A stretch of DNA of 45,573 nucleotides. Source: Streptomyces beijiangensis (GTDB lineage: Bacteria; Actinomycetota; Actinomycetes; Streptomycetales; Streptomycetaceae). This document shows positions 43,612-45,573 of this stretch, in pieces (position 1 is the first letter of the stretch; each line of letters starts with the position of its first letter). Made by a program: the position numbers and the translations under genes. The stretch is taken from positions 1 to 45,573 of the forward strand of contig NZ_JAFLRJ010000149.1 in NCBI RefSeq assembly GCF_017315755.1. Reading direction: 5' to 3'. The notes under the pieces are model-generated. The model was given only the letters and a program-made list of their open reading frames with translations. It was not told the origin of the DNA and ran no database searches.

Positions 43612-43634
43612 CCCGCGCAGGTCCCGTACGCGCT

Positions 43635-43760
43635 CGCGTAGGCGCCCCACACCGCTGAACCGGCCGACGCACCGCCCACACCGCGTACGAATCTCACAAA
43701 ACCACAGGTCAAACGCCTACGCGTGCCCGTACGGCGCCTACGCGTCCAAGCGCCTACGCG
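43635..43760. repeat. Iteron-like repeats CGCCTACGCG
   Basis: Three direct copies (43714-43723, 43735-43744, 43751-43760) and one inverted copy (43635-43644) between the helicase and DUF2637 genes. Spacing is 21 and 16 bp. Candidate replication or copy-control iterons. Confidence 0.6.
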
Positions 43761-43787
43761 CGGCCCCCTCCTTGGAGAGGGGGCCGC
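43760..43787. terminator. Hairpin after the iteron-like repeats
   Basis: A perfect 11-bp stem (43760-43770 / 43777-43787) with loop CTTGGA, shortly before the DUF2637 gene. Confidence 0.65.
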
Positions 43788-43824
43788 GTAAGCGCCCCGC
43801 CTCCCAGACCCAGGAGAACCTCGC

Positions 43825-44736
43825 TTGACTGCCTTGTCTCCGCCTCCCGTCTCTCCTCCTCCGCACCATGAGCCGCCGGACAGCCGGCGGGAATGGTGGC
43901 GGACGATGACCAAGCAGGATGCCGAGCGGTACGCGCTCGGTGCGGCCGGCATCGTCATCATCGCCCTGACCGCGGGAGCGTTCTGGCTCTCCTACGCCCA
44001 CCTTGCCGGTGTTGCCGGCCAGCACGGGCTGGGAGGATCACGGGCCCGCCGCTGGGCGTGGCCGGCGACCCTGGACGCCTTCATCCTCGCGGGCGAATTG
44101 CTCATGCTCCGCGCGGGCCTGCGCCACGTCACTGACATATGGGCTATCGGCGTGACCGCCATCGGGTCGGCCGGCTCGATCGCGCTGAACGTCGCCGGGG
44201 TCAGCGGCACGAACAACGGCCATGAGGTACCGCTCCTCGGCTATGTGGTCGCCGCGGTACCTCCTGCCGCCGCGATGGTGGCCTTCGGTGTGCTGATGCG
44301 CCAGATCCACCAGCTCGTCGAGGAACCTGGCGAGCGCTCGGACCAAGGCTCCCCGCGGGGGCCGAAACCCCCGGCCACCACATCCGTCCAGCCCGCGGAG
44401 GTTTCGGTCGAGCGCGTTGGGCCCGCCGGGCAACGAGTTGAGCCCGGCCAGGTCGCGGAGCTGCCAGCCGCCGTATCCGGCCAGCACCCGCAATTGCCCG
44501 CCGAGGCTGCGGAAGGCAAACGGCGCGGTGGCCCCCCGCCCGGCGCCCCGCTCGAAGACCTCGTGGAGATCGGCCGGATCGCGGCCGCTGAGCAGGGCGG
44601 ACTCACCCGAGCCGTTGTCCGAAAGGCCGTTACGGCCAAAGGGCTCACGGTCGGCAGCAAGCGGCTGACTGAGGTGATGGAGGTCCTTCGAGCCGAGTTC
44701 GAAGCCGACGCCGATGTCGGACCGGCCGACGGCTAG
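43825..44736 (+). CDS. DUF2637 membrane protein (plasmid spread/transfer type)
   Basis: 303 residues from a TTG start (AGGAG eight bases upstream); ATG at 43906 would cut 27 residues. Four membrane helices in residues 35-170 (A-G-I-V-I-I-A-L-T-A-G-A-F-W-L-S; W-P-A-T-L-D-A-F-I-L-A-G-E) match DUF2637, found almost only in actinobacterial plasmids and integrative elements. A Pro/Glu-rich linker and a C-terminal winged-helix-like stretch (V-R-K-A-V-T-A-K-G-L-T-V-G) follow. It is probably part of transfer or intramycelial spread. Confidence 0.85.
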   Translation: MTALSPPPVSPPPHHEPPDSRREWWRTMTKQDAERYALGAAGIVIIALTAGAFWLSYAHLAGVAGQHGLGGSRARRWAWPATLDAFILAGELLMLRAGLRHVTDIWAIGVTAIGSAGSIALNVAGVSGTNNGHEVPLLGYVVAAVPPAAAMVAFGVLMRQIHQLVEEPGERSDQGSPRGPKPPATTSVQPAEVSVERVGPAGQRVEPGQVAELPAAVSGQHPQLPAEAAEGKRRGGPPPGAPLEDLVEIGRIAAAEQGGLTRAVVRKAVTAKGLTVGSKRLTEVMEVLRAEFEADADVGPADG

Positions 44737-44798
44737 CTGGAACCCCAGCGGGTGCCCGGAACCCTTCCGGTCACCCGCCCAGTCGGCCACTGCCCCGC

Positions 44799-44818
44799 TT
44801 ATCCACACCGGTGGACAA
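44799..44818. promoter_or_regulatory. Paired DnaA-like boxes
   Basis: TTATCCACA (44799-44807) and, inverted, TTGTCCACC (complement of 44810-44818), two bases apart, in the 160-bp spacer before the MobC-like gene. May mark an origin or be part of an oriT region. Confidence 0.5.
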
Positions 44819-44896
44819 GGCGGCGATCGCCCACCCTCTGTGGGACCGCCGCACGCCACACCTCCTACCTGACGCACCCTGCCCGGAGAGCCGACC

Positions 44897-45573
44897 ATGC
44901 AGCACGACCCACATCACCGCCAAGACGACCCCGACGAGCCGTCGACGCCCGCGGAATCTCTTACGCTGAAGGAGCGTTGGGGCCGGGCGTTCGGACGGGT
45001 AGCTCCTGGCGGAGCCAGTAGTACCCCGAGTCCGACTCATGGCCGGTCTTCGGGAGTCTCCGCCCCGGGGGTGGCGGAGACGGCCCAGCGCCAGGGGGCG
45101 CCGGACCAGGAGGCCGTGGCCGAGGGCGGCCTCGACCTGGACACGCTCCACGCTGTCCAGCGAGAGATCCTGCGCCCTGTCCACGCCGTTGAGACCGCTG
45201 ACGGCGAGCCCGCTGTGAAGAGCTTCCAGCCAACGATCCGCCGGTTCACCGGCGACAAGCGTGACCAACGTGTCGGTCCGCTGCGGTTCCTTGGAGGAGA
45301 GCGCGCTCTCCTCCAGGAGACCGCCGAACAGCATGGATACAAAGGGGAGTCCGGGTTCGCAGCAGACATCGTTCTGGCCTTTCTCACTGATCGGTTCACC
45401 GCCAACCTGCCGTTGTCTGAAGACCGTCGCCGCACGCACATGTTCCGCGCCCAGGTCCTGCGCCAGCTCAACCGCATCGGCGTGAACGTCAACCAGATCG
45501 CCCGTGCCCTCAACAGCGACCTCACCCCACCCGACATCCGCCAGCACCTGACCGAACTCCAGCAGCTGCTGGA
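44897..45573 (+). CDS. MobC-like relaxosome protein, 3' end beyond the right edge
   Basis: 225 codons are visible from the ATG at 44897 (GGAGAG upstream). After a Pro/Ser-rich linker and a helical region, the motif F-R-A-Q-V-L-R-Q-L-N-R-I-G-V-N-V-N-Q-I-A (near residue 193) is the MobC nicking-accessory signature, followed by A-R-A-L-N-S-D. It helps the relaxase bind and open oriT. A relaxase gene should follow outside the window, making this an integrative and mobilisable or conjugative element. Confidence 0.8.
   Translation, partial: MQHDPHHRQDDPDEPSTPAESLTLKERWGRAFGRVAPGGASSTPSPTHGRSSGVSAPGVAETAQRQGAPDQEAVAEGGLDLDTLHAVQREILRPVHAVETADGEPAVKSFQPTIRRFTGDKRDQRVGPLRFLGGERALLQETAEQHGYKGESGFAADIVLAFLTDRFTANLPLSEDRRRTHMFRAQVLRQLNRIGVNVNQIARALNSDLTPPDIRQHLTELQQLL

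Overview
The window is very GC-rich, third-codon-position biased DNA with the gene order and regulatory sites of a Streptomyces chromosome. The dnaK-grpE-dnaJ-hspR operon and clpB carry near-perfect HspR (HAIR) operators. There are WhiB and XRE regulators, actinobacterial two-component and ECF41-type sigma genes, and Streptomyces-type mobile-element genes.

Layout. (1) 1-3418: the end of an exopolysaccharide locus, with a divergent GT2 glycosyltransferase cut by the left edge and a Wzz/BY-kinase, GDP-L-fucose synthase and low-molecular-weight tyrosine phosphatase run. (2) 3419-7748: heat-shock operon dnaK-grpE-dnaJ-hspR. (3) 7831-14414: a secreted PA14/FN3 protein, an orphan sugar-binding lipoprotein, a DUF4232 lipoprotein, and a divergent quinone oxidoreductase / GlxA-type regulator pair. 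(4) 14479-26383: a complete siphovirus-like tail module without any head, portal, terminase or integrase gene. It holds a tail terminator, tail tube, frameshifted tail chaperone pair, tape measure, distal tail, hub, fibre-like protein, amidase and two small membrane proteins. Upstream on the same strand are WhiB, zinc-ribbon and HTH genes with a LexA-type box, and a divergent XRE regulator sits beside them. This looks like an SOS-controlled, non-contractile (F-type) tailocin. (5) 26325-32228: membrane protein, ECF41-like sigma factor, histidine kinase/LuxR response regulator pair, and a second PA14/FN3 protein related to the first. (6) 32443-34166: a LuxR-type regulator divergent from a Sec-exported peptide made of five tandem DLGWG units, coupled to a small Rieske-fold protein that has lost its iron-sulfur ligands. 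I do not recognise this locus and consider it the best candidate for an undescribed system. (7) 34283-39331: F420/PPOX-type enzyme and clpB sharing one HspR operator, a YbjN protein, and a polytopic mannosyltransferase-like protein. (8) 39452-45573: an integrative element inserted in an aminotransferase gene. It carries a large serine recombinase, DnaB-like helicase, iteron-like repeats, a DUF2637 membrane protein, paired DnaA-like boxes and the start of a MobC-like relaxosome gene, and it continues past the right edge.

How the parts relate. HspR (7293-7748) represses its own operon and probably clpB through the operators at 3494 and 34702; the latter also lies on the ribosome-binding site of the divergent PPOX gene. 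Between these two conserved heat-shock loci lie the accessory blocks (tail cluster, DLGWG locus). The serine-recombinase element sits just beyond clpB. All functional calls come from reading motifs; no database search was run.
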